Source: Streptomyces cinnamoneus (GTDB taxonomy: Bacteria; Actinomycetota; Actinomycetes; Streptomycetales; Streptomycetaceae). Taken from it: a stretch of 64,000 bases of DNA. Shown in pieces: positions 16,541 through 28,061 of this stretch; within the stretch, counting starts at the first letter, position 1, and every line of letters starts with the position of its first letter. The DNA lies in contig NZ_BMVB01000001.1 in the NCBI RefSeq assembly GCF_014650495.1, forward strand, positions 104,003 to 168,002. The letters run 5' to 3'. The translations under genes and the position numbers were made by a program. The notes below the pieces were generated by a model. That model saw only the letters and a program-made list of their open reading frames with translations, was not told the origin of the DNA and did not search any database.

Positions 16541-18174
16541 GTCGTACGGGTGGTGCCTGGTGGGGGTGCCGCCGTTGCCGCGGCGGTCGTCGTTGCGGTC
16601 GTACGGGCCGTGGCCACCGCGTCGGCCAACTCCTGCGCCGTCTCCGGGGCCACCGCATGGGGTGCGGTGCGTGCCGTGTCCGGGGTCCCGGTGCGTACGG
16701 CGACGCGGTAGCCGTCCGCGGTCGCCAGCACGTCGACCCACGGGCCGTCGGAGGGGTGGCCGCAGCGCCGTTCGCATCCGGACCAGTACACCGGCAGCGC
16801 CCGGGGGCCGCCAGGGCGCGCGCCGGTGAGAGCGGCGGCCGCGTCGGCCCGTACGTCCGTGAGCGACTTCGCGCAGCCCGGGCGCCCGGCGCACGCGCCT
16901 GCGCGGTGCCAGGGGGAGGCGGGGGAGGTGACGAGGCCGGCGTCGGCGAGCGCGGCCAGCCGGGCGGGAGCCGCCCCGGGGGTCAGGCCGGGGACGACGA
17001 TGCCGCGCCAGGGCGTCACCCGCAGTTCGCCGGTGCCGGCTTCGGCGGCGGTACGGGCGAGGAGCCGCCACTGCGCGACGGTGAGCCGGCCGAGGGGCGC
17101 CATGACGGACAGGGCACACCGGCCGCCGGGCCCGTCCACGGCCCCCGGTCCAGCCGCCGGTCCTGGTTCGGTTGCCGACGCGGGTCCGGCCATAGCCCCT
17201 AGTTCGGCCACTGGCCCCGGTCCGGCCACCGCCCCCGGTTCGGCTACCGACGCAGGTTCGGCCACCGCCCCCGGTTCGGCTGCTGCGGCGAGGGACGGCG
17301 TCGGGCCGTGGGTGGGTCCGGCCGCCGGGGGACCGGTATCGGCCGATCCGCCCCCGTCCGGCCCGGCACCGGTGGGTGCCCCGCATACGGTCGGCCCTCC
17401 GGTCGGCGTCGTGGCCGTCGGCTCGGCCCGGATGCCGGCCTCCGCAAGGCGGTCGGCCAAGGCGCCCAGGGCCGGCCGGTGTTGCGGAGCCAGGTCCTTG
17501 ACCCGCCAGGCGGTCGCATCGTGTGCGCGCAACGTGCCGAGGAAGTGCTCGGCGGCCAGGACCGCCGCCCGCGGCGCGTCCGCGGCCGGTATCCGCAGCC
17601 CGGCCGGCCCCCTGCCGTAGCGCAGGACGGCCCGTCCGCCCTCCTCTGCGATCAATGTCACATCGGGGTCGAGGGCGGCGACGTCGCCCCGCCCGTCGTC
17701 CAGCCCGAAGAGGAAGCGCCCGGAAAGCGCAGTGATGTCAGGGTTCGCGCACAGCAGCCGGTCCAGGTCCCGTGCCCACGCCTGGACGTCGGCGTACCCG
17801 GAGCCATCCAGTCCGCTCAGTGGCGAGGCGACCAGGTTGCGCACCCGCTCGTGCGCGTCCGAGGGCAGCAGGCCGGCCGCGCGCAGCCGCGCTCCCAGCA
17901 CGGCCCCGCAGTCCGAAGGCAGGCCGCGCAGCTGGAGGTTGCCGCGCGAGGTGAGGTCGAGGTGCCCGTCGCCCAGTTCCCCGGCCAGCCCGGCCAGGAC
18001 CTCGGCCTGACGGGCCGTCAACAGCCCGGCGGGCAGCCGGATGCGGGCCAGTGCCCCGTCGGCCGCGGAGTGCAGCCGCAGCGCGCCGGGGCACGCGTCG
18101 CCGCGGTTGCGCGGGGACGCGCCGGTTCGGCACGTCTCGTCCCGGTCCGCGGGAGATGTGGGGGGCACAGGCAT
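16537..18174 (-). CDS. cobG: Precorrin-3B synthase with a repetitive hexapeptide linker
   Basis: This 545-residue protein belongs to the sulfite/nitrite reductase-like family. The N-terminal half carries [13 protein letters not shown] near residue 78. The C-terminal half has the Fe-S cysteines in [10 protein letters not shown] and [11 protein letters not shown]. CobG uses O2 and an Fe-S centre for C20 hydroxylation and lactone formation, the step that defines the aerobic pathway. Between the halves, at about residues 296-343, lie eight degenerate copies of a six-residue unit (AEPGAV-like) encoded by an 18-bp tandem repeat. The start may be ATG 18174 or ATG 18186. No siroheme motif problem is visible. 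Confidence 0.92.
   Translation of the reverse strand: MPVPPTSPADRDETCRTGASPRNRGDACPGALRLHSAADGALARIRLPAGLLTARQAEVLAGLAGELGDGHLDLTSRGNLQLRGLPSDCGAVLGARLRAAGLLPSDAHERVRNLVASPLSGLDGSGYADVQAWARDLDRLLCANPDITALSGRFLFGLDDGRGDVAALDPDVTLIAEEGGRAVLRYGRGPAGLRIPAADAPRAAVLAAEHFLGTLRAHDATAWRVKDLAPQHRPALGALADRLAEAGIRAEPTATTPTGGPTVCGAPTGAGPDGGGSADTGPPAAGPTHGPTPSLAAAAEPGAVAEPASVAEPGAVAGPGPVAELGAMAGPASATEPGPAAGPGAVDGPGGRCALSVMAPLGRLTVAQWRLLARTAAEAGTGELRVTPWRGIVVPGLTPGAAPARLAALADAGLVTSPASPWHRAGACAGRPGCAKSLTDVRADAAAALTGARPGGPRALPVYWSGCERRCGHPSDGPWVDVLATADGYRVAVRTGTPDTARTAPHAVAPETAQELADAVATARTTATTTAAATAAPPPGTTRTT
17147..17290. repeat. Eight degenerate 18-bp tandem repeats inside cobG
   Basis: Units read GGTTCGGCCACCGCCCCC or close variants (plus-strand view), eight in a row. 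Because 18 is a multiple of three, copy-number change keeps cobG in frame and only alters linker length. The encoded units on the minus strand are [42 protein letters not shown] and AGPGAV. Confidence 0.8.
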
Positions 18175-18234
18175 GGCGGCGAGCATACCGACGCCGGGGC
18201 CCGGTGCACCGTCCCGTACCGGATCACCAGCGCT

Positions 18235-18240
18235 TACTAT
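18235..18240 (+). promoter_or_regulatory. Candidate -10 element for cobN leader RNA
   Basis: TACTAT is a close match to TANNNT and lies about 58 bp upstream of the riboswitch P1 stem. The transcript would start near 18247 and run through the riboswitch into cobN. A -35 box is not evident. Confidence 0.4.
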
Positions 18241-18297
18241 GCTCACCAGGTGGGCAGTATCCAGCAGTCCCGTCGGATATCCGGCCCGCCGTACGCC

Positions 18298-18400
18298 AGC
18301 GACGGCGTCAGGGGAGGAAGCCGGTGAGACTCCGGCACGGTCCCGCCACTGTGAGCGCGGCAGCGATGCCGCGCGAGTCAGGAACTCCCGCCGTCCTCCA
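18298..18400 (+). ncRNA. Cobalamin riboswitch upstream of cobN
   Basis: The P1 stem is formed by GACGGCG (18301-18307) with CGCCGTC (18389-18395). Between them are the conserved core segments GGTGAGACTCCGGCACGG and the B12 box GCCACTG (18345-18351), then GAGTCAGGAACTCCCG matching the CAGGA element. The order and spacing fit the cobalamin (AdoCbl) riboswitch class. It lies about 100 bp before the cobN start in the 325-bp cobG/cobN spacer. Ligand binding should reduce cobN expression, probably by hiding the ribosome-binding site. Confidence 0.9.
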
Positions 18401-18499
18401 ACCGCCCGGGGCGCGGACCCCGAGGAAGGCCAGCCGCAGCATGCGCACGTTCCGGTGCCGCGCACCCCGGGCGACCCTCGAAGCACTCGGGAGCGCCGC

Positions 18500-22177
<3,678 letters not shown>

Positions 22178-22183
22178 CGCCCC

Positions 22184-22213
22184 GGCCGGAGCGGGCGCGG
22201 GCCCGCTCCGGCC
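22184..22213 (+). terminator. Hairpin terminator after cobN
   Basis: GGCCGGAGCGGGC pairs perfectly with GCCCGCTCCGGCC around a four-base loop, seven bases after the cobN stop. It is followed by ATTTGGG rather than a U tract. It separates cobN from the VWA gene. Confidence 0.7.
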
Positions 22214-22239
22214 ATTTGGGTCCGCCACCCGGGGATCAC

Positions 22240-22245
22240 TAGGAT
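22240..22245 (+). promoter_or_regulatory. Candidate -10 element for the VWA gene (leaderless arrangement)
   Basis: TAGGAT ends six bases before the ATG at 22252, so a transcript starting the usual distance downstream would begin at or next to the start codon. No Shine-Dalgarno sequence is obvious. Confidence 0.45.
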
Positions 22246-22251
22246 CACCCG

Positions 22252-23508
22252 ATGATCATCACAAAACGGCTGGCGGCGGGTGCCTGTGCCCTGCTCGCCG
22301 CCCTGGCCGGGGGCATTGCGCCGGCGAGCGCCGCCGACCGGCCCCCGAAGGATTCGCCCAAGGTCGAACTCGTCCTCGACGTCAGCGGCTCGATGCGGGC
22401 GCGGGACGTCGACGGCGACACCCGCATGGTCGCCGCGAAGCAGGCGTTCAACGAGGTCATCGACTCGGTGCCGGACGGCGTCCGGCTCGGCATCCGGACG
22501 CTCGGCGCCTCCTACGCCGGCGAGGACAAGGAGCTCGGCTGCCGCGACAGCCAGCAGCTGTACCGCGTCGGCAAGGTGGACAGGACCGACGCCAAGGCGG
22601 CCGTGGCGGGGCTCCAGCCCACCGGCTGGACGCCCATCGGTCTGGCCCTGCGCGGCGCCGACCAGGATCTGGGGACGGACGGCGGCACGCGCCGGATCGT
22701 GCTCATCACCGACGGTGAGGACTCCTGCGGGCTGCCCGACCCGTGCGACGTGGCGCGCGAACTCGCCGCCAAGGGCACGCACCTGACGGTCGACACGCTC
22801 GGCCTCACCCAGGACGACAAGACGCGCGAGCAGCTCAGCTGCATCGCCGAGGCCACCGGCGGCACGTACACCACCGTGCGGCACCGCAAGGAGCTCTCCG
22901 GCCGGATCAAGCAGCTGGTGCGCCGGGCGGAGACGCCCGTCGACATCCCGAAGCCCGTCGAGGGCGCGAACGCGTGCCCGACCGCGCCCGAGATCGGTGC
23001 CGGGACCTGGACCGACCGGGAGAAGTTCTCCGAGCACCGCTGGTACCGCGTCAAGGTCAAGCCCGGGCAGGAGCTGCGCGCCTCCGTCAGCGTCGGTGCC
23101 GACCGCGCCGTCGACCGGGACTACGGGGTGCTGGTCCGTGCGGTGGGCGAAGGCGGCCAGGAACTCGTCCGCGGGTCGGACGCCGGCAGCGGACGCACGG
23201 ACGTGATGGCGTCGGGGCTCCGCCTTCCGGTGTGGAAGGCCAAGAAGGACGACAAGGACCCCAGGAACATCTGCCTGGAGGTCTCCAACTCCTTCTCCGC
23301 GCCCCCCTCCGTCAAGCGGGAGCCGGGCCTGCCCGTCGAGCTCGCCGTCGATCTGGTGGACGCCCCCGACAACCCCTCCGACCTGGCCGCCTTCGGTCTC
23401 GGCCGGGGCTGGGTGCTGCTCCTGGTCCTGGGCGTGACGGGGCTGCTGGCCGGGCTCGCGTGGGGCTGGCTGGCCCGCTGGCGCGTAGCGGTGTGGAGGG
23501 AGAACTGA
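22252..23508 (+). CDS. Secreted, membrane-anchored von Willebrand factor A protein
   Basis: The protein has 418 residues. A signal peptide ends near ASAAD (residue 29). A VWA domain follows, with the metal-site motif DVSGS near residue 44, the threonine in TGWTPIG and the aspartate in LITDGEDSCG. Residues about 235-375 form an extracellular beta-type region, and a single membrane segment (LGRGWVLLLVLGVTGLLAGL) precedes a short basic tail. It is exported and anchored with its C-terminus inside. The function is unknown. It is not the CobT-type chelatase partner, since it is secreted and has no AAA domain. Its stop overlaps the next start by one base. Confidence 0.85.
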   Translation: MIITKRLAAGACALLAALAGGIAPASAADRPPKDSPKVELVLDVSGSMRARDVDGDTRMVAAKQAFNEVIDSVPDGVRLGIRTLGASYAGEDKELGCRDSQQLYRVGKVDRTDAKAAVAGLQPTGWTPIGLALRGADQDLGTDGGTRRIVLITDGEDSCGLPDPCDVARELAAKGTHLTVDTLGLTQDDKTREQLSCIAEATGGTYTTVRHRKELSGRIKQLVRRAETPVDIPKPVEGANACPTAPEIGAGTWTDREKFSEHRWYRVKVKPGQELRASVSVGADRAVDRDYGVLVRAVGEGGQELVRGSDAGSGRTDVMASGLRLPVWKAKKDDKDPRNICLEVSNSFSAPPSVKREPGLPVELAVDLVDAPDNPSDLAAFGLGRGWVLLLVLGVTGLLAGLAWGWLARWRVAVWREN

Positions 23509-24227
23509 TGCGACGGACGACACGTGTGCTGACGGCCGGGCTGCTCGCCGCGGCCGCAGCGTTCGGCCCCGCGGCCCTCGCCGTGGCCGACGACGAGGCA
23601 CCCACCGAGGCGGGCACCGCCTTCCGCACCGCCGTGGCGATCGAGCAGGGCGAGAAGGCCACCGCCGACGCCTCCACCGGCGACTACCTCTACTGGCAGT
23701 TCCCCGCGGGCGCCGGGCAGCGGCCCACCGTCAAGGCGACGGTGACGCTGCCCGAGACGTCCGCGCGGCACGGCTCCGCCACCTGGCGGCTCGACGTCTT
23801 CGACGGGCTGCGCCGCCGCCAGGCGTGCACGTCCGGCCGGCCCACGCAGCGGGCCTCCGGCCAGGCCGCCACCGTCGACCTGACCTGCACCCTGCGGACC
23901 GTGCGCCCCTGGGCCGAGCGGTGGGCCAACGACCCGCTGCCCGGCGCCTACTACATCCGGCTCACCGTCACCGACGCCCCCGAGCGCGACCTCGGCCTGC
24001 CGGTGAAGGCGGCGGTCGAGGCCACCGCCGAGGACATGGGCGGCGAACGGGCCGAGGGCGGCGAGCTGGGTGCGCCGCTGCACGCGAAGGCCGTCACCGA
24101 GCCCGACAGCGGCTGGAACGGCAGCTGGTTCTCGTCCCGTTGGGGATGGACGGTCGGCGGTGCCGTACTCGGCGCCCTCGCGGCCATCGGCGGGTACACC
24201 CTGACCCGCCACCCGCGCCGCCGCTAG
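23508..24227 (+). CDS. Secreted membrane-anchored protein, partner of the VWA protein
   Basis: This 239-residue protein has a signal peptide ending near LAVADD, an extracellular domain with WQFPAGAGQRPTVKATVTLP and WRLDVFDGLRRRQACTS, and one C-terminal membrane segment (WGWTVGGAVLGALAAIGGYT) with a basic tail. I do not recognise a named family. The start overlaps the VWA gene stop (TGATG), so the two proteins are made together. Both have the same topology, and they probably act as a pair at the outer surface of the membrane. Confidence 0.8.
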   Translation: MRRTTRVLTAGLLAAAAAFGPAALAVADDEAPTEAGTAFRTAVAIEQGEKATADASTGDYLYWQFPAGAGQRPTVKATVTLPETSARHGSATWRLDVFDGLRRRQACTSGRPTQRASGQAATVDLTCTLRTVRPWAERWANDPLPGAYYIRLTVTDAPERDLGLPVKAAVEATAEDMGGERAEGGELGAPLHAKAVTEPDSGWNGSWFSSRWGWTVGGAVLGALAAIGGYTLTRHPRRR

Positions 24228-24245
24228 CCGCGGCCGCACCGGTGA

Positions 24246-24280
24246 CCGGCGGCGTCCTCGCACGGCGAGGACGCCGCCGG
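24246..24280. terminator. Perfect 16-bp hairpin between convergent genes
   Basis: CCGGCGGCGTCCTCGC pairs with GCGAGGACGCCGCCGG around an ACG loop. It lies between the stops of the gene ending at 24227 and the minus-strand protease ending at 24288, so it can end both transcripts. Confidence 0.75.
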
Positions 24281-24287
24281 CCCGCGT

Positions 24288-25244
24288 TCAGGGGCCGGCG
24301 GGGTCGTCGCCGCGCACCGCCTGCAGGTACAGCTCCCACAGATCCTCGGTGAAGTACGAGCTGTAGGAGATGTCCGGGGTGTCACCGCCGGTGTGGTAGC
24401 CGCCGATCACCCCGATCAGCGCGTACCCGCCGAACCCGCGCACCAGGAACGGCCCGCCGGAGGTGCCGCCGACGTACCCCGCACAGGCGATCTCCAGGAA
24501 GTCACCGGGCGCGGCCGGGTCCGTGCTGGTGTAGCGGTGCGTGGAGGAGCTGCAGTCCAGCGGTTTGGGGTACTTCGCGTCGCTGCTGCCCGGATAGCCG
24601 ATCAGCCGTACGTTCCCGTGCCGGTACCCGGGGCGGACGGCCAGGTCGAACCCGCCGACGGCCCGCTCCACCCGGGTGCCGTCCGCGCGCCGGCCGAGCC
24701 GGACCACCGTGTAGTCCCAGCGCGCCCCGCCGTCGGTGCCCAGGTCGTAGTACCGCTGGTCGATGTAGATGAGTTCGACGGGGAAGACGCCGTGCGGCTT
24801 GAGGCCGTCGTGGTACTGCGGCACGAACGACAGCCGTTTCCTCGGGTCCGGCGAGCGCAGGCAGTGGGCGGCGCTGACGACGAGGTCGCGGTGCGGGCTG
24901 CGGACGACCGTGCCGCCGCAGAAGCGGCCGGTGTTCTGGCCGTCGGTCCAGAAGAACGTCCCCACCTGGGGCAGGCCGTCGAAGGGGTGGCTGGGCGGTA
25001 CGGGGTCGTCCGCCGCGGGGCCCCTCCGGTCGCTGCCGGCGGGCAGGGCGGCCCGCATGCGCTCGGGCGTCCAGTAGGCGTCGGCGGTCGCGGCGGAGAC
25101 GGAAGGGGCCGCCTCCGCGGCCCGGGCGCGCCCCGGGCCGCCCGCGCCGGCCGCGGCCGGCCCCTGGAGGGCGGTGACCGCCACCAGCAGGCCGGTGACG
25201 GCGGCGGTGACGCATCCACGTATGGCGAGGGGTCTGCAGCGCAT
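24288..25244 (-). CDS. Secreted trypsin-like serine protease
   Basis: This 318-residue protein starts at ATG 25244 behind GGGAGG; the frame opens 14 codons earlier without a good ribosome site. The signal peptide is IRGCVTAAVTGLLVAVTALQ and ends near AAAGAGG. The catalytic triad of a chymotrypsin fold is visible: His in SAAHC near residue 131, Asp in RWDYTVVRL near 178, and Ser in GGTSGGPF near 264. It acts outside the cell. The substrate is unknown. It is divergent from the BELL-like gene, sharing a 210-bp spacer. Confidence 0.88.
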   Translation of the reverse strand: MRCRPLAIRGCVTAAVTGLLVAVTALQGPAAAGAGGPGRARAAEAAPSVSAATADAYWTPERMRAALPAGSDRRGPAADDPVPPSHPFDGLPQVGTFFWTDGQNTGRFCGGTVVRSPHRDLVVSAAHCLRSPDPRKRLSFVPQYHDGLKPHGVFPVELIYIDQRYYDLGTDGGARWDYTVVRLGRRADGTRVERAVGGFDLAVRPGYRHGNVRLIGYPGSSDAKYPKPLDCSSSTHRYTSTDPAAPGDFLEIACAGYVGGTSGGPFLVRGFGGYALIGVIGGYHTGGDTPDISYSSYFTEDLWELYLQAVRGDDPAGP

Positions 25245-25454
25245 GGACGAACCTCCCGGAAGCCGAGTGCGCGGAGGTGCACGCACGGGGTGAGCGTGCC
25301 ATCGTCCTACGGGCGGGGTGCGCGTGGTGAGACGCCGACGCGACAGGATTCACCACAACGACGCACCGCCGCTGTCGGAGGCGGCCGGTAGCCTGTGGGC
25401 ACCAGTGAGTCGGGTTGTCCGGGCCTGCAGGGGCCGCGGGGTGGGGAGTTGGCA

Positions 25455-25841
25455 ATGGTCGATCCGGTGTCGCTCGATGCGGTCACGACCGCGGTGACGG
25501 CCGCCGCGGGCTCCGTGGGGACGGAGGCGGGACGCCAGGTCTGGGGTTCGCTCGTGGACCTCACGCGCCGCGCCTTCGGCAGGGGCCGGCAGGACGGGGG
25601 CGACGTCGCGCCGCTGCCCCTCGACGCGGCGAACGGGCAGGAGGTCCAGGCCCTGGCGGCGATGCTGTTCGGACGGATCCTGCAGGACGAGGCGTTCGCG
25701 GCCGAGTACCGCGGCTGGGAGGAGCAGGCACGGACGGCCGGAGTGTCCGTCGGCAACACCACGGTCACCAACACCGTCTCGGGCAACGCCAGGGTCGGCA
25801 CGCTCTACCAGGGACACAGCATCAACGTGACGGGACGATGA
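25455..25841 (+). CDS. BELL-like helical protein with C-terminal amyloid-type signalling motif
   Basis: This protein of 128 residues starts at ATG 25455 with GGGAG upstream. Residues 1-95 are helical, with an amphipathic head (VSLDAVTTAVTAAAGSVGTE, then RQVWGSLVDLTRRAFG) and a second helical part around EVQALAAMLFGRILQDE. Residues 106-124 read NTVSGNARVGTLYQGHSIN. A matching motif opens the next protein (NDFSGEAGQVFQAGGDIH). This layout matches the described bacterial BELL proteins, whose C-terminal amyloid motif is paired with an N-terminal motif on an adjacent NLR. By that analogy it is the cell-death effector, activated by motif templating. The gene overlaps the NLR gene as ATGA. Assignment is by layout, without a profile search. 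Confidence 0.72.
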   Translation: MVDPVSLDAVTTAVTAAAGSVGTEAGRQVWGSLVDLTRRAFGRGRQDGGDVAPLPLDAANGQEVQALAAMLFGRILQDEAFAAEYRGWEEQARTAGVSVGNTTVTNTVSGNARVGTLYQGHSINVTGR

Positions 25842-28021
25842 GCGGCCCGCACGTCCGCAACGACTTCTCCGGGGAGGCCGGCCAGGTCTTCCAGGCCGGC
25901 GGGGACATCCACTACCACGACCACCGTCCCCCCGCCCCGAAGCGGCCGGTACGTCCGTACCACATTCCGCCGAGCACGCCCCGGTTCACCAACCGCAGCG
26001 ACGAACTCGCCCGCCTGCGCGCATGGCTGGGCCGCACCGGCCACGGGCCGCCCCGCACCTGCGTGATCAGCGGCCTGCCCGGCATCGGTACGAGCAGCAC
26101 GGCCCGCCGCTGGGCGGAGAGCGTGCGCGACGCGTACCCCGGCGGCGTCCCCTACGTGGACTTCGCCGAGCTGCGCAGCGGTGCGGACGGCGGCGACGTC
26201 CGCGGCGCGCAGGCCAAGGTCCTGCGCTCCGTGGCCGGGGTGGGGGAGCGGTACCTGGACCTGCCGGGGCCCGAGTTGGACGACCTCTACCGCACCGAGA
26301 CCTCCCGGTACGGAAGCATTCTGCTCGTCCTGGAGAACGTCACCCAGCCCGCACAGGTCCTCGCCCTGATCCCCACCGCTCCCGGCAGCGCCGTCGTGGT
26401 CACCAGCAACAGGCGCCTCGACGAGCTCGCTCTGGACGGCGCCCACCTGATGCCCCTCGAACCCCTGGGCCCCGGACACGGAACGGAGCTGCTCGCGAAT
26501 CTGTGCGGCGCCGAGCGCGTCCGCTCCGAACCGGAGGCGGCCGCACGCCTGGTCGAGCTGTGCGGGGGACTGCCCATGGCGCTCACCGTCGCCGGCACGC
26601 GCCTCGCCACCCGCCGGGGACTGAGCCTGGCCTCGGTCGCCAGTGAACTGAACGCCGAGCGGGGCAGGTTGGCCACGCTGTCGATCGGCTCCGGCCGCGG
26701 GCGGCGCGGCGTCGCCGCGGCCCTCTCCGTCGCCTGCCGCGACCTCTCCGCCGAGCCCCTGCGGCTCTACCGCAGGCTCGGACTCCTGCCCGGCCGCACG
26801 TTCCCCGCAGACGTCGCCGCCGCCGTGGCCGGCGGGGACCCGCTCACCGTGCACGAAGCGCTCCAGGACCTGTACTCCGCCAGTCTGCTGGAGGAAGAGA
26901 TCGTGGACGGGAAGCCGACCGGCCGCTACGGCATGCACGACCTCGTACGGCTGCACGCCCGTTCCCTGGCGGAAGGCGACGACGGCGACACGGAGGCCGA
27001 ACGGGACACCGCACTGCGCCGGGTGGTCGACCTCTACGTCGTCCGGGCCGCGTTCGCCGACGGCGCGGTCATGGGCGACCGGCTGCGGATCACCGACCAC
27101 GCCGTGCTGCTGGCCGGGCACGCGAGGCCGTTCACCGGAGCCGGGGCCCGCAACGACGCGCTCGACTGGCTGGAGGCCGAACGGCACAACGCCGTGGCCG
27201 CCGTGCACGCCGCCGCCGGCCTCGGCCTCCACCGGCAGACGGCCCAGCTCGCCGAATCCCTCACCGCCCTCTTCCTCAACCACCGCCACCCCACCGACTG
27301 GGTCGACACGGGGACCCTCGGCGCCGACGCCGCAGCCCGCCTGGGGGACCGGGCGATGGAGGCCCGGCTGCGCAGCCTGCTCTCCCGCCCGCTCATGGAC
27401 ATGGGCCTCACGGACCGGGCCCGCCGCGAGCTGGACGCCGCACTCGAACTCGCGGACGCCACGGACCATCGCGTGCTGCGGGCCTCGGTGCGGGAGTTCT
27501 CCGCGCGCTACTGGGACCGCTACGATCCGCCCCGCGCCCTGGCCCAGTACGAGGAGGCCCTCGCCCTGAACGAGGCGGCCGGGGAACGGCGGGGCGTCGC
27601 CCTCGTGCGCTACTTCACCGGCTGCACGCAGGACGCCATGGGTGAGCACGAGCGCGCCGTCGGGACGCTGACGGACGCCTGCGACCGGCTGACCGGCCTC
27701 GGCGACGCGCGCATGGCGGGGCGCGCCCTGGCGGCGCTGGGCAGGGCCCACGGCCACTTGGGGCGCACGGACGAGGCCGTACGGGCACTCGAACGCGCGG
27801 CGCAGACGCTCCAGGAGCAGCGGGCCTCGTTCTACGAGGCCCCGGTGCGCGAGGAGTTGGCGGAGCACGCCGTGCGTGCCGGGGATCCGGCCGCCGCGCG
27901 CCGGCACCTGGCCCGGGCCGTCGAGCTGCTGCAACGGGACGGAAGCCCGCGGGCCGCAGAGGTGCGCGAACGGTTCGAGGCCCTGAACGGTCCCGGCACG
28001 CCGCCCCCGCCCGGCACCTGA
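25838..28021 (+). CDS. NLR-type NB-ARC/TPR protein with N-terminal amyloid-type motif and altered P-loop
   Basis: The protein has 727 residues. Residues 8-25 carry a short motif like that at the end of the upstream protein. An NB-ARC ATPase follows at about 50-375: P-loop region GLPGIGTSSTARRW (79-92), Walker B-like ILLVLENV (161-168), VVVTSNRRL, GLPM near 244-247, and MHD at 366-368. About 470-720 are helical TPR-like repeats (RALAQYEEALALNEAAGERR and others), the usual sensor part. The P-loop lysine is Thr and the Walker B Asp is Glu, so ATP handling may be changed. As an NLR it would sense a signal through the TPR part and trigger the BELL-like partner. The trigger is unknown. Confidence 0.85.
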   Translation: MSGPHVRNDFSGEAGQVFQAGGDIHYHDHRPPAPKRPVRPYHIPPSTPRFTNRSDELARLRAWLGRTGHGPPRTCVISGLPGIGTSSTARRWAESVRDAYPGGVPYVDFAELRSGADGGDVRGAQAKVLRSVAGVGERYLDLPGPELDDLYRTETSRYGSILLVLENVTQPAQVLALIPTAPGSAVVVTSNRRLDELALDGAHLMPLEPLGPGHGTELLANLCGAERVRSEPEAAARLVELCGGLPMALTVAGTRLATRRGLSLASVASELNAERGRLATLSIGSGRGRRGVAAALSVACRDLSAEPLRLYRRLGLLPGRTFPADVAAAVAGGDPLTVHEALQDLYSASLLEEEIVDGKPTGRYGMHDLVRLHARSLAEGDDGDTEAERDTALRRVVDLYVVRAAFADGAVMGDRLRITDHAVLLAGHARPFTGAGARNDALDWLEAERHNAVAAVHAAAGLGLHRQTAQLAESLTALFLNHRHPTDWVDTGTLGADAAARLGDRAMEARLRSLLSRPLMDMGLTDRARRELDAALELADATDHRVLRASVREFSARYWDRYDPPRALAQYEEALALNEAAGERRGVALVRYFTGCTQDAMGEHERAVGTLTDACDRLTGLGDARMAGRALAALGRAHGHLGRTDEAVRALERAAQTLQEQRASFYEAPVREELAEHAVRAGDPAAARRHLARAVELLQRDGSPRAAEVRERFEALNGPGTPPPPGT

Positions 28022-28061
28022 GGAGCGGAGCCCGGCCCCGCCGCGGGCGCCTGCCGGGCCG

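Noticed and set aside
17147-17290. 18-bp repeats in cobG as a CRISPR array or iteron origin
   Set aside because: They are directly adjacent, in frame, within a coding sequence, and encode a simple Ala/Pro/Gly linker.
22252-23508. VWA protein after cobN as the CobT-type chelatase partner
   Set aside because: It has a signal peptide and membrane anchor, lacks an AAA module, and is separated from cobN by a terminator and its own promoter.
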